From contig NZ_JAHNZV010000010.1 in NCBI RefSeq assembly GCF_022267535.1, forward strand, positions 1-64,000: a stretch of DNA of 64,000 nt. The letters are read 5' to 3'. Source of the stretch: Psychromonas antarctica (GTDB lineage Bacteria > Pseudomonadota > Gammaproteobacteria > Enterobacterales > Psychromonadaceae). The translations under genes and the position numbers were made by a program. Below, in pieces: positions 17,547 to 26,474 of the stretch (position 1 is the stretch's first letter; every line of letters begins with the position of its first letter). The notes under the pieces were generated by a model. That model made no database searches, was not told the DNA's origin, and worked only from the letters and a program-made list of their open reading frames with translations.

Positions 17547-18400
17547 TGATGAAAATAGCGGTCGCTTCTGGCAAAGGTGGAACGGGTAAAACGACACTTT
17601 CTATCGCATTAACACAAGCGATTTCCGGAAAAGTAACTTTGCTTGATTGTGATGTTGAAGAGCCTAATTGTCATCTTTTTTTCCCCGTTGAGCTAGATGA
17701 AACACTACCTGTAACTGTGCTTATTCCCGTTGTAGATGAAGATCTTTGTAATAGCTGTGGTAAATGCGCTGAAATGTGCCAGTTTAATGCGATTATTTGT
17801 ATGGATATCGATCCTGCAATGGTTTTTCCCGCACTTTGTCATTCTTGTGGTGGGTGTGCTTTGGTGTGTGAAACGGGCGCCATTAGTGAAGAAGAATGTG
17901 TAATAGGGTGCATAGAGAAAAGAACGATTGCACAAGATAAAACCTTGATCTCAGGCCGATTAAATATCGGATATTCTTTGGCGCCAACGGTTATTCGAGC
18001 CGTTAATAGAGAGCAAAGTGATAATCAGATTACGATTATTGATGCGCCACCGGGTACTGCGTGTCCATTTGTCGCGACAGTGTCGGAATCAGATTTTACT
18101 ATTTTAGTGACTGAGCCGACAAAATTTGGTTTGCATGATCTCTCGTTGGCGGTGGCGACTTTACGTGAAATGAAAAGACATTTTGGAGTCGTTATTAATC
18201 GTTCTGAGCAAGCGGAAAATATGGTCACTGATTACTGTCAACAAGAAAATATTCCTGTTCTATTACAGATCCCTGCGAGTCGTAAAATTGCTGAAAGTTA
18301 TTCTAGGGGCGGATCTTTATTAGACGTAATGCCTGAAATGAAATTAGATCTATTGGCAATGCTCAAACAGATCCAAGCAATGATAGGCTCAAAAATATGA
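17546..18400 (+). CDS. MinD/Mrp-type ATPase with ferredoxin insert (first copy)
   Basis: About 284 codons. The deviant Walker A is KIAVASGKGGTGKTTLS at the N-terminus, followed by LLDCDVEEPNCHLFF. Inserted at residues about 62-115 is a 2x[4Fe-4S] ferredoxin domain, with CNSCGKCAEMC and CHSCGGCALVC. The Walker B-like IIDAPPGTACP follows. Such proteins form the pair of MinD-like ATPases of the ORP complex and of related anaerobe clusters. They are thought to assemble or deliver metal clusters or to act in cell positioning; the biochemical role is not settled. It overlaps both neighbours (TGATG and ATGA). Confidence 0.88.
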   Translation: MMKIAVASGKGGTGKTTLSIALTQAISGKVTLLDCDVEEPNCHLFFPVELDETLPVTVLIPVVDEDLCNSCGKCAEMCQFNAIICMDIDPAMVFPALCHSCGGCALVCETGAISEEECVIGCIEKRTIAQDKTLISGRLNIGYSLAPTVIRAVNREQSDNQITIIDAPPGTACPFVATVSESDFTILVTEPTKFGLHDLSLAVATLREMKRHFGVVINRSEQAENMVTDYCQQENIPVLLQIPASRKIAESYSRGGSLLDVMPEMKLDLLAMLKQIQAMIGSKI

Positions 18401-19278
18401 AAGAGATTGTAATTATTAGTGGTAAAGGTGGTACCGGTAAAACTTCCGTTACTGGTTCTTTCGCTGTACTAGCGAGCAATAAAGTCATGGCTGATTGTGA
18501 TGTCGATGCCGCAGACTTACACTTAATTTTAGATCCTGTTTTACTTGAACAGCATAAATTTATGAGTGGACATGAGGCGGTTATCAATGCCGACCTTTGT
18601 GATTCTTGTGGTCTTTGCGCGGATTTCTGTCGCTTTGATGCAATCGAACAATTGCAAGATAGTTATGCCGTGAAACACATAGGCTGTGAAGGTTGTAAGG
18701 TTTGTGTTGAAGTTTGCCCACAATCAGCGATTGATTTTCCAAGTTCTCATAGTGGTGATTGCTATCATTCAACAACTGAATATGGGCCCATGATACATGC
18801 ACGATTAAAAGCAGGAGCAGAAAATTCCGGAAAATTGGTTACGCAGGTGCGTAATGAAGCGCGCCAGTGTGGCAACGAAATGAATGCAAGTTGGGTTATT
18901 ATTGACGGTCCGCCGGGTATTGGCTGCCCAGTTATTTCTGCGATTACAGGGGTTGATCTGGCATTGATTGTGACCGAGCCTACGCTTTCTGGTAAGCATG
19001 ATTTAGAGCGTGTTTTACAGTTAAGTAAACATTTTTCGATACCCGCTTTGATTGTTATTAATAAATGGGATCTTAATATTAAATTAAGCGCAGAGATAGA
19101 AGCACTAGCTGCTGTTTATTCGGCGGAGATTATTGGTAAATTAATTTATTCGCCTTTATTTAATTTGGCGCAAATAGCGGGATTACCAGTAGTAAAATAT
19201 GCACCTAATAGTCAAGAGGCAATTGAGCTGACTGCAATATGGCAAAAAATAGAAAGTATTACAGGCGGGGGAGAATAA
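18397..19278 (+). CDS. MinD/Mrp-type ATPase with ferredoxin insert (second copy)
   Basis: 293 codons, with the same architecture as the preceding gene. Walker A is EIVIISGKGGTGKTSVTGS, followed by MADCDVDAADLHL. The ferredoxin insert (about residues 64-115) has CDSCGLCADFC and CEGCKVCVEVCPQSAI, and the Walker B-like segment is WVIIDGPPGIGCPV. The two ATPases are paralogues that probably act as a heterodimer. The ATG overlaps the upstream stop by 4 bp. The conserved pairing, the [4Fe-4S] cysteines and the flanking NifX-like genes support an ORP-type complex. Confidence 0.88.
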   Translation: MKEIVIISGKGGTGKTSVTGSFAVLASNKVMADCDVDAADLHLILDPVLLEQHKFMSGHEAVINADLCDSCGLCADFCRFDAIEQLQDSYAVKHIGCEGCKVCVEVCPQSAIDFPSSHSGDCYHSTTEYGPMIHARLKAGAENSGKLVTQVRNEARQCGNEMNASWVIIDGPPGIGCPVISAITGVDLALIVTEPTLSGKHDLERVLQLSKHFSIPALIVINKWDLNIKLSAEIEALAAVYSAEIIGKLIYSPLFNLAQIAGLPVVKYAPNSQEAIELTAIWQKIESITGGGE

Positions 19279-19280
19279 AA

Positions 19281-20186
19281 GTGAGTAGAAAAGGAATCGC
19301 TCAAGCCTGTTATGCCTGTGTACTTAATCAAACAAAGACGGCGGCTAAATATGCGCAGATCTCAGCTTCTGAAACGACTGAGCTTTTAAATCAGGTACAA
19401 GTGGCATTGGATAACTCTGCGCAAACTGGGATAGTTGTACAGCATATTATTCGCAGTGTTGCTGATGCAATTATTGAGCTGAAAAATGCTGATTTTGATA
19501 TTTACCAATCGGTAAAACAACTTTCAAATAAAGTTGCGCGAGCTTACGCTGCAGATTTACAGCAGCAGATAAATATAAGCTCGTCGCCATTAGACACGGC
19601 CATTCAGATATCTGCAGCAGGCAATATTATTGATTTTGGGGCTAAAAGCCATGGAGATCTCGACCTCGAAAAAGAGATGCAGCAGCTGCAAGAGGTTAAA
19701 TTTCATCGTTACGATATAGAGGCGTTGAGAGCTAAGCTCGCGGTAGCTAAAAATATGCTGTTTATCTGTGATAATGCGGGAGAGATTGTCTTTGATAAGC
19801 TGTTAATTAAATGTCTGCAAAGTAAATATCCAAATTTACTAATCATCGCGGCAGTCAGGCATAAACCTATTATTAATGATGCGACGTTAGTAGATGCAGT
19901 TGATTCAGGTTTAACACAAATAGTTAAGGTGATATCCAGTGGCTCTGTGTATCCAGGTACTATTTTGCCTGAAACAAGCGCGCAATTTCAGCAACTTTAT
20001 GCAGATGCCGATTTGGTCCTTGCCAAAGGGCAGGGGAATTTTGAAACATTATTGTCAATTGCGGAAGAAAAATTATTTTTCTTATTACGCATAAAATGCG
20101 CAACGATGGCCATGCTATCGGGTGTCGAGCCTGGTAATTTAGTTTTAATGCAGAACCCCAAAGAAACCATAAAACCAACCATATAA
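19281..20186 (+). CDS. DUF89 / ARMT1-like protein
   Basis: 301 codons from GTG 19281, with GGGGGAG 7-13 bp upstream, just after the second ATPase stop. It has the N-terminal Cys pair (ACYACVLNQT) and the conserved core LFICDNAGEIVFDKLLI, AAVRHKPIINDAT and LVLAKGQGNFETL of DUF89 (COG1578), a metal-dependent phosphatase-like fold. DUF89 proteins remove damaged phosphometabolites or have unknown roles. Its place between the MinD ATPases and the second NifX-like gene ties it to the same unit. What it does there is unknown. Confidence 0.85.
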   Translation: MSRKGIAQACYACVLNQTKTAAKYAQISASETTELLNQVQVALDNSAQTGIVVQHIIRSVADAIIELKNADFDIYQSVKQLSNKVARAYAADLQQQINISSSPLDTAIQISAAGNIIDFGAKSHGDLDLEKEMQQLQEVKFHRYDIEALRAKLAVAKNMLFICDNAGEIVFDKLLIKCLQSKYPNLLIIAAVRHKPIINDATLVDAVDSGLTQIVKVISSGSVYPGTILPETSAQFQQLYADADLVLAKGQGNFETLLSIAEEKLFFLLRIKCATMAMLSGVEPGNLVLMQNPKETIKPTI

Positions 20187-20198
20187 GGAAGCAGTAAT

Positions 20199-20537
20199 AT
20201 GCGCTTTGCAATACCAATAATTGATGGAAAGTTAACCACTCACTTTGGACATAGTGATTTTTTTGCGCTTGTCGAAACCGATAATAATGGCGTGGTCATT
20301 AAAGAAGACGAACTAACGCCACCGGAGCATAAGCCGGGCGTTATACCCGATTGGCTTAGTAAAGAGCAGCATATAGATGTCGTGCTTGCCGCGGGTATTG
20401 GTGGTGGTGCGTTGACGTTATTCAAGGAGTTAGGGATCGACGTTATTATTGGTTGTGCTGTTAAGTCTGCTTGCGAGTTAGTTGCCGACTATTATGCAGA
20501 CAAGCTTGACTCAGGGCAAAATGCTTGTAGCCATTAG
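20199..20537 (+). CDS. NifX/MTH1175-like small protein (second, ORP-like)
   Basis: 112 codons, with AAGGAAG upstream. It starts MRFAIPIIDGKLTTHFGHSDFFALVE and has the glycine-rich 'VVLAAGIGGGALTLFKELGIDVIIG' core, so it is in the same NifX/NifB-C superfamily as the first gene of the cluster. It ends in a CSH tail (Cys-Ser-His), possibly a metal ligand. It is the last gene of the unit and is followed by an intrinsic-type hairpin. Confidence 0.85.
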   Translation: MRFAIPIIDGKLTTHFGHSDFFALVETDNNGVVIKEDELTPPEHKPGVIPDWLSKEQHIDVVLAAGIGGGALTLFKELGIDVIIGCAVKSACELVADYYADKLDSGQNACSH

Positions 20538-20549
20538 CCGCATTTATGA

Positions 20550-20582
20550 AACAGCCTCTACAACAGAGGCTGTTATATTTTA
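20550..20582 (+). terminator. Terminator of the ORP-like cluster
   Basis: AACAGCCTCT, a 5-base loop, then AGAGGCTGTT (perfect 10-bp stem, 20550-20574) followed by ATATTTTAT. It lies 12 bp after the last stop codon, closing the transcript that begins at the sigma-54 promoter. Confidence 0.75.
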
Positions 20583-20803
20583 TGACTAAAGACAGATTGT
20601 ATAATATATATTTGTAATTATTTCCCGCTGTGCTGACTCAATGATCGTGACGTCTCCTCATTCCGTGCTTATTGGTATTTACTGATCCTTTTTGCAGCCA
20701 CGTTGATGTTATAAGTTGTGATCCGCTAAAGCAGGTGTGCGCTTAACATAATCGAGGAACCTGTTACAATCTTTAGCATTATTTGTGTAAAAAGAGAAAC
20801 AAT

Positions 20804-21682
20804 ATGCAGCAAAGAAATTTTGGTATTACAGGTTTTGATGTCTCTGCGATTGGTTATGGCGCAGGCACGGTGGGTGATGGCCGACTAGCAGAAAAGCAAG
20901 CAGAGAGAATTCTCAATCAGGTGTTGGATATGGGCATCAATTTCATCGATACAGCTAAAGGATATGGTTTATCTGAACAACGAATTGGCCAATATATCAG
21001 CCATCGACGTGATGAATTTAAATTATCAACCAAAGTAGGTTATGGCATTGAAGGTAAACAAGACTGGACCTATGACTGTATTATAGCGGGTATCGACCAA
21101 GCGCTTACAACCATGAAGACGGATGTTATTGATGTCGTGCATCTACATTCCTGCCCCGCTTCTGTATTGCAAGATGGCCAAGTCATCGATGCGCTTGATG
21201 AAGCGAAAAGAAAAGGGAAAGTTAAAGCCATCGCCTACTCTGGAGAAAATGAAGATTTAAAATGTGCTCTATCCAGTAACCGTTTCGACAGCATTATGGC
21301 CTCTTTAAATTTTTGTGATCAACGTATTATTCATAATCAACTAGTAGAGGCGAAACAGCAGGGGCTGGGTATGATTGCCAAACGGCCAATTGCCAATGCG
21401 CCTTGGCGCTTTGATACTCAACCCCATGGTGACTATGCAGAAGCATATTGGCTGCGCCGCAGAAAAATGGCTTTGGAGTTTGGCATGTCTGAATTAGAGC
21501 TGGCCTTGCGCTTTACGGTATTCACTTACGGAGTAGATACCGCTATTGTTGGCAGTGTTAATGTGGCGCATTTACAAAAAAATATTGAGATGATTAAAGC
21601 CGGCCCTCTGCCTAATGAACTGGTGCAATATATACATGCTCGTTTTAGAGAATGTGATGATCACTGGATAGGTCAAATATGA
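20804..21682 (+). CDS. Aldo/keto reductase
   Basis: 292 codons from ATG 20804; an in-frame TTG at 20783 is less likely. Catalytic motifs of the AKR barrel: INFIDTAKGYGLSEQRIG (Asp and Tyr), FKLSTKVGYG (Lys) and VVHLHSC (His). It probably reduces aldehydes or ketones with NADPH; the substrate cannot be read from sequence. It appears monocistronic. Confidence 0.85.
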   Translation: MQQRNFGITGFDVSAIGYGAGTVGDGRLAEKQAERILNQVLDMGINFIDTAKGYGLSEQRIGQYISHRRDEFKLSTKVGYGIEGKQDWTYDCIIAGIDQALTTMKTDVIDVVHLHSCPASVLQDGQVIDALDEAKRKGKVKAIAYSGENEDLKCALSSNRFDSIMASLNFCDQRIIHNQLVEAKQQGLGMIAKRPIANAPWRFDTQPHGDYAEAYWLRRRKMALEFGMSELELALRFTVFTYGVDTAIVGSVNVAHLQKNIEMIKAGPLPNELVQYIHARFRECDDHWIGQI

Positions 21683-21810
21683 TTTCTCTTATATTGCTAG
21701 CAATGTCCTAGAAATCAAATTTATTATATTCAAGTAACCGCTCTGTCTTTGTTTCTGTAAGTGCAGTTTAAACATTAAACAGATTGCTATAATTAGCCAA
21801 AGGAAAACAG

Positions 21811-22092
21811 ATGAAAGATAAGCACTTCGAGTCTTGGAAAAAATTAAGAGAGAAAGGCCGCCTGCGATTTATATTTGTCCGAGGGATTCTGGGCTGGGGA
21901 CTGCCGATGTTTTTGATTGTGATTTTACTCTTCAATGTCGGTGAAAACGGCGTTATATTACCCGCATCAATCGCTATTCATGCTGCGATTTGGACTGTTG
22001 GTGGCATGATTTTTGGGGGCGTAATGTGGCATTTATCGGAGAAAAAATATCTTTCAGAAGTACTCAGACGCAAGAAGCCAAAGCAGAAGTAG
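21811..22092 (+). CDS. Small two-helix membrane protein
   Basis: 93 codons, preceded by AAAGGA. Two hydrophobic stretches (about 27-44 and 52-72) lie between a basic N-terminus and a basic C-terminal tail (RRKKPKQK). No recognised family motif. Probably an inner-membrane protein of unknown function. Confidence 0.6.
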   Translation: MKDKHFESWKKLREKGRLRFIFVRGILGWGLPMFLIVILLFNVGENGVILPASIAIHAAIWTVGGMIFGGVMWHLSEKKYLSEVLRRKKPKQK

Positions 22093-22245
22093 CTTCGCTG
22101 GCGCTTTGATCTTAATATTTTATATTTATGAGGATTGCTATAATAGCTAAAAAAAATCCGATGTGCATAAGCCATCGGATTTAGTTTCTTTAGCAATTTT
22201 GTAGGTTGTTATTAAAATATTAACCTACAAGGCCTGCGAAATTAT

Positions 22246-23181
22246 TTAGAAGTTGTATTGAATCGCAACTGTCCAAATATCATCATTACCTTTTAACATA
22301 TCTGCTTGATATTCAATCCAAGCAAGCATGTTGCTGTTAAGTGCGTATTGAGCACCTAGCGTAATCGCATCAAAAGTATCTGCATCTGCTTCAGTATCTT
22401 CTTGGAATGTGTAACCACCGTAAACTTTAGCTGCATCTATTGCGTAAGATGCAAATAAATCATAGCCTTTATAAGTTGCTACGCCATCTTGATCAGATCC
22501 TGCATAAACTGCGGCTAAGTAAAGATCATCTAAGGTGTAAGAAGCTGAAAGTGCGTAGTTCTTTTTATCTTCTGCGTTAGTGAACTCCTGAAGGTGATAA
22601 CCTCCGTAAACACTAACGTCTGCAATGCTATAACCTAATGTTAATGCGTAAGAATCATCAAGTGATTGGGTTTCATCTTGGAACTGGTAAGAAGCGCCTA
22701 CATAAACACCTGAAAATTCACCAGAATAGATGATTTGACCTTCTTGACGGCCATCTTCAACACCACCGAAAGCCCCGTAACCGTATGAGTTATATAAATC
22801 TGTTGCCGCAACCGCTTGATAAAATGCAGTATCTGTCTGACCAAAAATCAGTGTACCCATTTCAGCTGTTTCAAAACCAGCATATAAATGACGCACTTTA
22901 AATTCTTCATCATTGTCGCCTGAATTTTCAGCTTCAACTTGCCATTCACCCTTTGCGATAGCTGAAACGTCAGCGTTAATGACAGATGTTCCTTTAAAGC
23001 CCAGACGTGCAGTACCAACACCATTAGTATCAGCGCCATCATCTTTAATATCAAATTGCATACGGCCATAAACGTCAGCACTTGTTCCATCAGCATCATA
23101 TACCGTAGCTGCTTGTACTGATGTTGCAAGTAGTGCTGTAATCATTGCAGGTAAGATTGCTTTTTTCATAGTCATAGTCAT
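22246..23181 (-). CDS. Gram-negative porin (OmpC-like)
   Basis: 311 codons. The signal peptide is cleaved near residue 24 (ATSVQA / ATVYDADG). The mature protein begins with a beta-strand carrying DVYGRMQFDIKDDG, alternates acidic loops and amphipathic strands, and ends in the outer-membrane signature IQYNF with a C-terminal Phe. It forms a 16-strand diffusion pore. The first ATG (with AAGGA upstream) is used; ATG codons at positions 3 and 5 are alternatives. Highly acidic loops are common in marine porins. Confidence 0.9.
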   Translation of the reverse strand: MTMTMKKAILPAMITALLATSVQAATVYDADGTSADVYGRMQFDIKDDGADTNGVGTARLGFKGTSVINADVSAIAKGEWQVEAENSGDNDEEFKVRHLYAGFETAEMGTLIFGQTDTAFYQAVAATDLYNSYGYGAFGGVEDGRQEGQIIYSGEFSGVYVGASYQFQDETQSLDDSYALTLGYSIADVSVYGGYHLQEFTNAEDKKNYALSASYTLDDLYLAAVYAGSDQDGVATYKGYDLFASYAIDAAKVYGGYTFQEDTEADADTFDAITLGAQYALNSNMLAWIEYQADMLKGNDDIWTVAIQYNF

Positions 23182-23666
23182 AGTTTTTTTCCTTTGCTTC
23201 TTTTATATTTTTAATAATTAAACACTGTTAGACAAAACCCTTTGCCAACCGCGTATTTTAGTGTTTGCGCTACTCGGTTAAAAAGAGCGCCTTGGTTAAT
23301 ATAGGACGCCTTTAAGTAAGTTAAAAGGCAATATTCGCGCCAATTAATATAACAAGCTCTTTATTATGACATTTTTTTGTCTAACCTGTTGTTAAATATT
23401 ACATGTAATTTAAAAGTAATTTATTGGAAGCATTTATGTAATGGTCAAAAGAAGTGCCAATAATTGTAATTGGGATCAAATTGATCCATTTCCCACAACA
23501 GTATCACCATAATGGTGCATACAAATATCACGACTAATTACTTCAAATATTGTATCCTTTTTTGTAAACCGAAGCTTTGAGAGAGTTCAAAGTTATAAAA
23601 CAATAAAAATGTTATCTTGGTCACTTATCCTTAATTGGTGTAGTGCATTCTTAGTCGAGGTTTTTA
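23182..23666. other. Divergent regulatory region between porin and aldo/keto reductase genes
   Basis: 485 AT-rich bp. Two short palindromes stand out: GGATCAA-A-TTGATCC at 23473-23487 and CACCAT-A-ATGGTG at 23515-23527. They could be operator sites for regulators of either gene. No small gene is apparent. Confidence 0.5.
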
Positions 23667-24575
23667 ATGATTCATGTGCAAAAAGTATTAATGGCGCCTA
23701 ATGGTCCAGAGTTTTCCCAATTAGTACAAGGTTATTGGCGATTAGGGGAATGGAATATGACCCCCCAAGCGCGTCTCTCTTTCCTTAAACAGCATGTCGA
23801 ACTGGGCATCAGTACCGTTGATAACGCCGCAATTTATGGCGACAGTGAAGTGCTTTTTGGAGAAGCATTAAAACTTGATCCTGCGATGCGTGAGCAAATA
23901 GAGATTGTCTCTAAATTTGGTATTAACGGTGTGCCACAAGCAGTGGGTGAAAAACGCGTATCACATTACGATAGCAGCAAACAAAGCATTTTAACGTCCA
24001 CGGAAAATTCACTGAAACGTTTAGGTGTTGAGCAGTTAGATGCCTTATTGGTGCATCGTCCTGATTTTCTGATGGATGCCGATCAAGTGGCCGAGGCCTT
24101 TGCTGAGTTAAAAGCGAGTGGTAAAGTAAAACATTTTGGTGTTTCTAACTTTACGGCATCACAATTTGATTTATTACAGTCGCGTTTAGATCTGCCTTTA
24201 ATGACCAACCAAGTTGAAATCAACCCGATCAATTTGACCGTGCTGGAAGACGGAACTTGTGATCAACTACAACAATATCGAGTGCGCCCAATGGCTTGGT
24301 CTTGTTTAGCGGGAGGAGGGATTTTCAGTGAACAAACTGATCAAGCAAGGCGTTTGCGCGGAACTTTAACTGAACTAGCCGATGAGCTTGGTGCTAACTC
24401 AATTGAGCAAGTGGTTTTTGCTTGGGTATTAAAACACCCGTCTAATCCTGTCGCGCTCATTGGCTCAGGTAATATAGCCCGTGTTCAAGAAAGCGTGGGT
24501 GCCTTAACGGTGCAGATGACCACTGAGCAGTGGTATCGTGTTTGGGTCGCTTCAAAGGGCTTTGCTGTGCCATAG
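23667..24575 (+). CDS. Aldo/keto reductase (YdhF-like)
   Basis: 302 codons. YdhF-type motifs: LVQGYWRLGEWN, ISTVDNAAIYGDSEVLFGEAL (Asp/Tyr), IEIVSKFGI (Lys), DALLVHRPDFLMD (His) and KHFGVSNFTASQFDLL. It is an NADPH-dependent oxidoreductase of unknown substrate. It is followed by a convergent terminator shared with the LysE-type gene. Confidence 0.87.
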   Translation: MIHVQKVLMAPNGPEFSQLVQGYWRLGEWNMTPQARLSFLKQHVELGISTVDNAAIYGDSEVLFGEALKLDPAMREQIEIVSKFGINGVPQAVGEKRVSHYDSSKQSILTSTENSLKRLGVEQLDALLVHRPDFLMDADQVAEAFAELKASGKVKHFGVSNFTASQFDLLQSRLDLPLMTNQVEINPINLTVLEDGTCDQLQQYRVRPMAWSCLAGGGIFSEQTDQARRLRGTLTELADELGANSIEQVVFAWVLKHPSNPVALIGSGNIARVQESVGALTVQMTTEQWYRVWVASKGFAVP

Positions 24576-24590
24576 TATGGGCTAGGCTAT

Positions 24591-24624
24591 CTACTCCCTG
24601 ATTAGATTTGGGGAGTGTTTTTTT
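24591..24624. terminator. Convergent terminator
   Basis: ACTCCC and GGGAGT arms separated by about 12 bases, followed by GTTTTTTTATTTT. It lies between the aldo/keto reductase stop (24575) and the convergent exporter gene. Confidence 0.65.
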
Positions 24625-24627
24625 ATT

Positions 24628-25275
24628 TTAAAGATCTTGCCAAATCAAATCGACGCCTAATTTTACTGCAAAAATCAGCAACACAATCCCCATTACTCGT
24701 TCAAATAGATAGCCATGATCAACACATTTTGTGCGTACTTTTGGCTGAGAAAAGAGAATGGCAACCAGTGAAAACCATAATGCGGTGGTCACCGTTATCC
24801 AAAAACCATAAAAACTTTGCACGCCTAATGGTGTATCTATACTGACAATTGAGGTGAATATTGCTAAAAAGAATAAGGTTGCCTTAGGGTTGAGTAGATT
24901 GGTCATAAAACCGAGCATGAAGGCGCGTCGATGATGATTTTTATTCGTATCTACTTTTATCTGCTCGTCCGCCCCTGTTGCCGCTTTGCTCCCTAGCAGT
25001 TTTATTCCCAGATAAGTTAGGTAAGCAGCCCCCACTATTTTGGCGAACATAAAGGCAGTTTCTGATTGGGTGATAATAATACCGATCCCTAATAGGGTAT
25101 ATGTCACATGTACTGAGATGCCTGCACCAATACCTAAACTGGTGATAATGGCGGTTTTGCGCCCAAAACTGATACTTTGGCGGATCACTATGGCGAAATC
25201 GGGTCCTGGTGAAATAACCGCTAGAAAATGGATCAGGGTGAGTATTAAAAATTCATCAATGTAGGGTGCGATCAT
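24628..25275 (-). CDS. LysE/RhtB-family amino-acid exporter
   Basis: 215 codons from ATG 25275, with GGA 8 bp upstream; a GTG 18 bp further out is less likely. It has six hydrophobic segments. The family signature is HFLAVISPGPDFAIVIRQS near the N-terminus, followed by RRAFMLGFMTNLLNPKATLFF in the middle. It exports amino acids such as threonine, homoserine or leucine; the substrate is not predictable. Confidence 0.88.
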   Translation of the reverse strand: MIAPYIDEFLILTLIHFLAVISPGPDFAIVIRQSISFGRKTAIITSLGIGAGISVHVTYTLLGIGIIITQSETAFMFAKIVGAAYLTYLGIKLLGSKAATGADEQIKVDTNKNHHRRAFMLGFMTNLLNPKATLFFLAIFTSIVSIDTPLGVQSFYGFWITVTTALWFSLVAILFSQPKVRTKCVDHGYLFERVMGIVLLIFAVKLGVDLIWQDL

Positions 25276-25431
25276 GGGGTTTCCAAAAAACACTAAAACG
25301 TTTATCTCAAATAGTATAAAGAATTACGCTGCTGGTTACGAAGGAAACATTTTTATAGCGATCAATTTATGACGTAATCAATTAACCTTTTCCCAATCAA
25401 TCGACAAATATTTTGATTATTAAAAAGTGGG

Positions 25432-25659
25432 CTAGGGTAAAGCGCTGAGCAGAAAGACCAGTAAGCGGCCATGCAATGTATAGACATACTGTTCATAAGT
25501 GCCACATTGTAAGGCAACAGTTAGTAGTGCTAATTTTACGAGTAGCACGACAATTGCGAGCAAGACAAGCAAGCCAATACCATAAACCTGTGCTGCTTTA
25601 TTTAAAATGCCAGAAAACAATTTAATAATGACGACCTTATTGTTTTTTTGCTTAGACAA
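25432..25659 (-). CDS. Possible small membrane protein
   Basis: 75 codons from a TTG start with no clear ribosome-binding site. A strongly hydrophobic middle (YGIGLLVLLAIVVLLVKLALLTVAL) and a basic N-terminus suggest a single-helix inner-membrane protein. No family recognised. It may be real but is weakly supported. Confidence 0.35.
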   Translation of the reverse strand: MSKQKNNKVVIIKLFSGILNKAAQVYGIGLLVLLAIVVLLVKLALLTVALQCGTYEQYVYTLHGRLLVFLLSALP

Positions 25660-25751
25660 ACTGGCTGTTGATAGAGATAACAGCTGCTTATGCGCCTCTA
25701 TAATAAAAGATGGGCCTTTAATAAAATAGCGTCTTTTCTAAAAAAGGTGAG

Positions 25752-26474
25752 TCAAAGCGCTTTTAATAAACGTTCAAGGCGAAATTGGGCGGCATGATCC
25801 GGCAATTGTTGATGCGCTTTGCCAAGCAAATAATTTTCTTTAAAAGTTTCAAAGAGCAGATCCATCATGGTTGCGTTGGCCGGCTCACCGATAAATTCTA
25901 AAACCCGCCCTGCGACCTCGGCGGTGGCTAGTTGGTTATCTTTAGTCGCCTTGCGCAGTAAGTAACGGGAAAGCGTTTCAGGTGTAAAGGATAACACTGG
26001 CAGACTGTCTAAATAGGGACTTTTGCGAAACATCTTTTTGGCTTGTGCCCAGCTGCCATCCAGTAAAATAAACAGCGTTCTTTTATTATTTGGGGGTGTC
26101 GGCTGGTTATGTATTATACGCTCGGCTACTGCGTATTCTTCGGGGAAGACAACAATCGGTTGCCATTTTGGATCCTTTAATAAATCCAGTAGTTGCGCGT
26201 GAGGCTGCGTTCGTGACCAGATAAATGCATAGGTATCAGGGATCAGATCGGCAATTAAACGCCCGCTATTACTCGGCTTCAATATTTCATCGTCATACAT
26301 TAAAAGTAAAAATGCACTGTTGGTCGGAAGCGTCTTTTTGATAGCACAGATACATAGGTAGGGGAGTAACATGCAATGAGTGCAGCGTTCGACCCGTCCT
26401 CCGCGTGCTAAGAAAGGACGCGTGCATTGGCTAAGACGCTGCTGGTATAGTCGATGAAGTACATGGATTCGCAT
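25752..26474 (-). CDS. tapT: tRNA-uridine aminocarboxypropyltransferase (DTW domain)
   Basis: 240 codons. It aligns by eye along its whole length with E. coli TapT (YfiP): RPFLARGGRVERCTHCMLLPYLCIC (four-Cys cluster), KPSNSGRLIADLIPDT, LDGSWAQAKKMFRKSPYLDSLPV (the DTW-type active-site motif, here DGSW) and TAEVAGRVLEF. It transfers the aminocarboxypropyl group from SAM to U47 of tRNAs. Monocistronic, opposite to recQ. Confidence 0.88.
   Translation of the reverse strand: MRIHVLHRLYQQRLSQCTRPFLARGGRVERCTHCMLLPYLCICAIKKTLPTNSAFLLLMYDDEILKPSNSGRLIADLIPDTYAFIWSRTQPHAQLLDLLKDPKWQPIVVFPEEYAVAERIIHNQPTPPNNKRTLFILLDGSWAQAKKMFRKSPYLDSLPVLSFTPETLSRYLLRKATKDNQLATAEVAGRVLEFIGEPANATMMDLLFETFKENYLLGKAHQQLPDHAAQFRLERLLKAL

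Noticed and set aside
17190-20537. Nitrogen-fixation function for the NifX-like genes
   Set aside because: No nifHDK, nifB or nifEN genes are present; the paired MinD ATPases and DUF89 point to an ORP-like unit instead.
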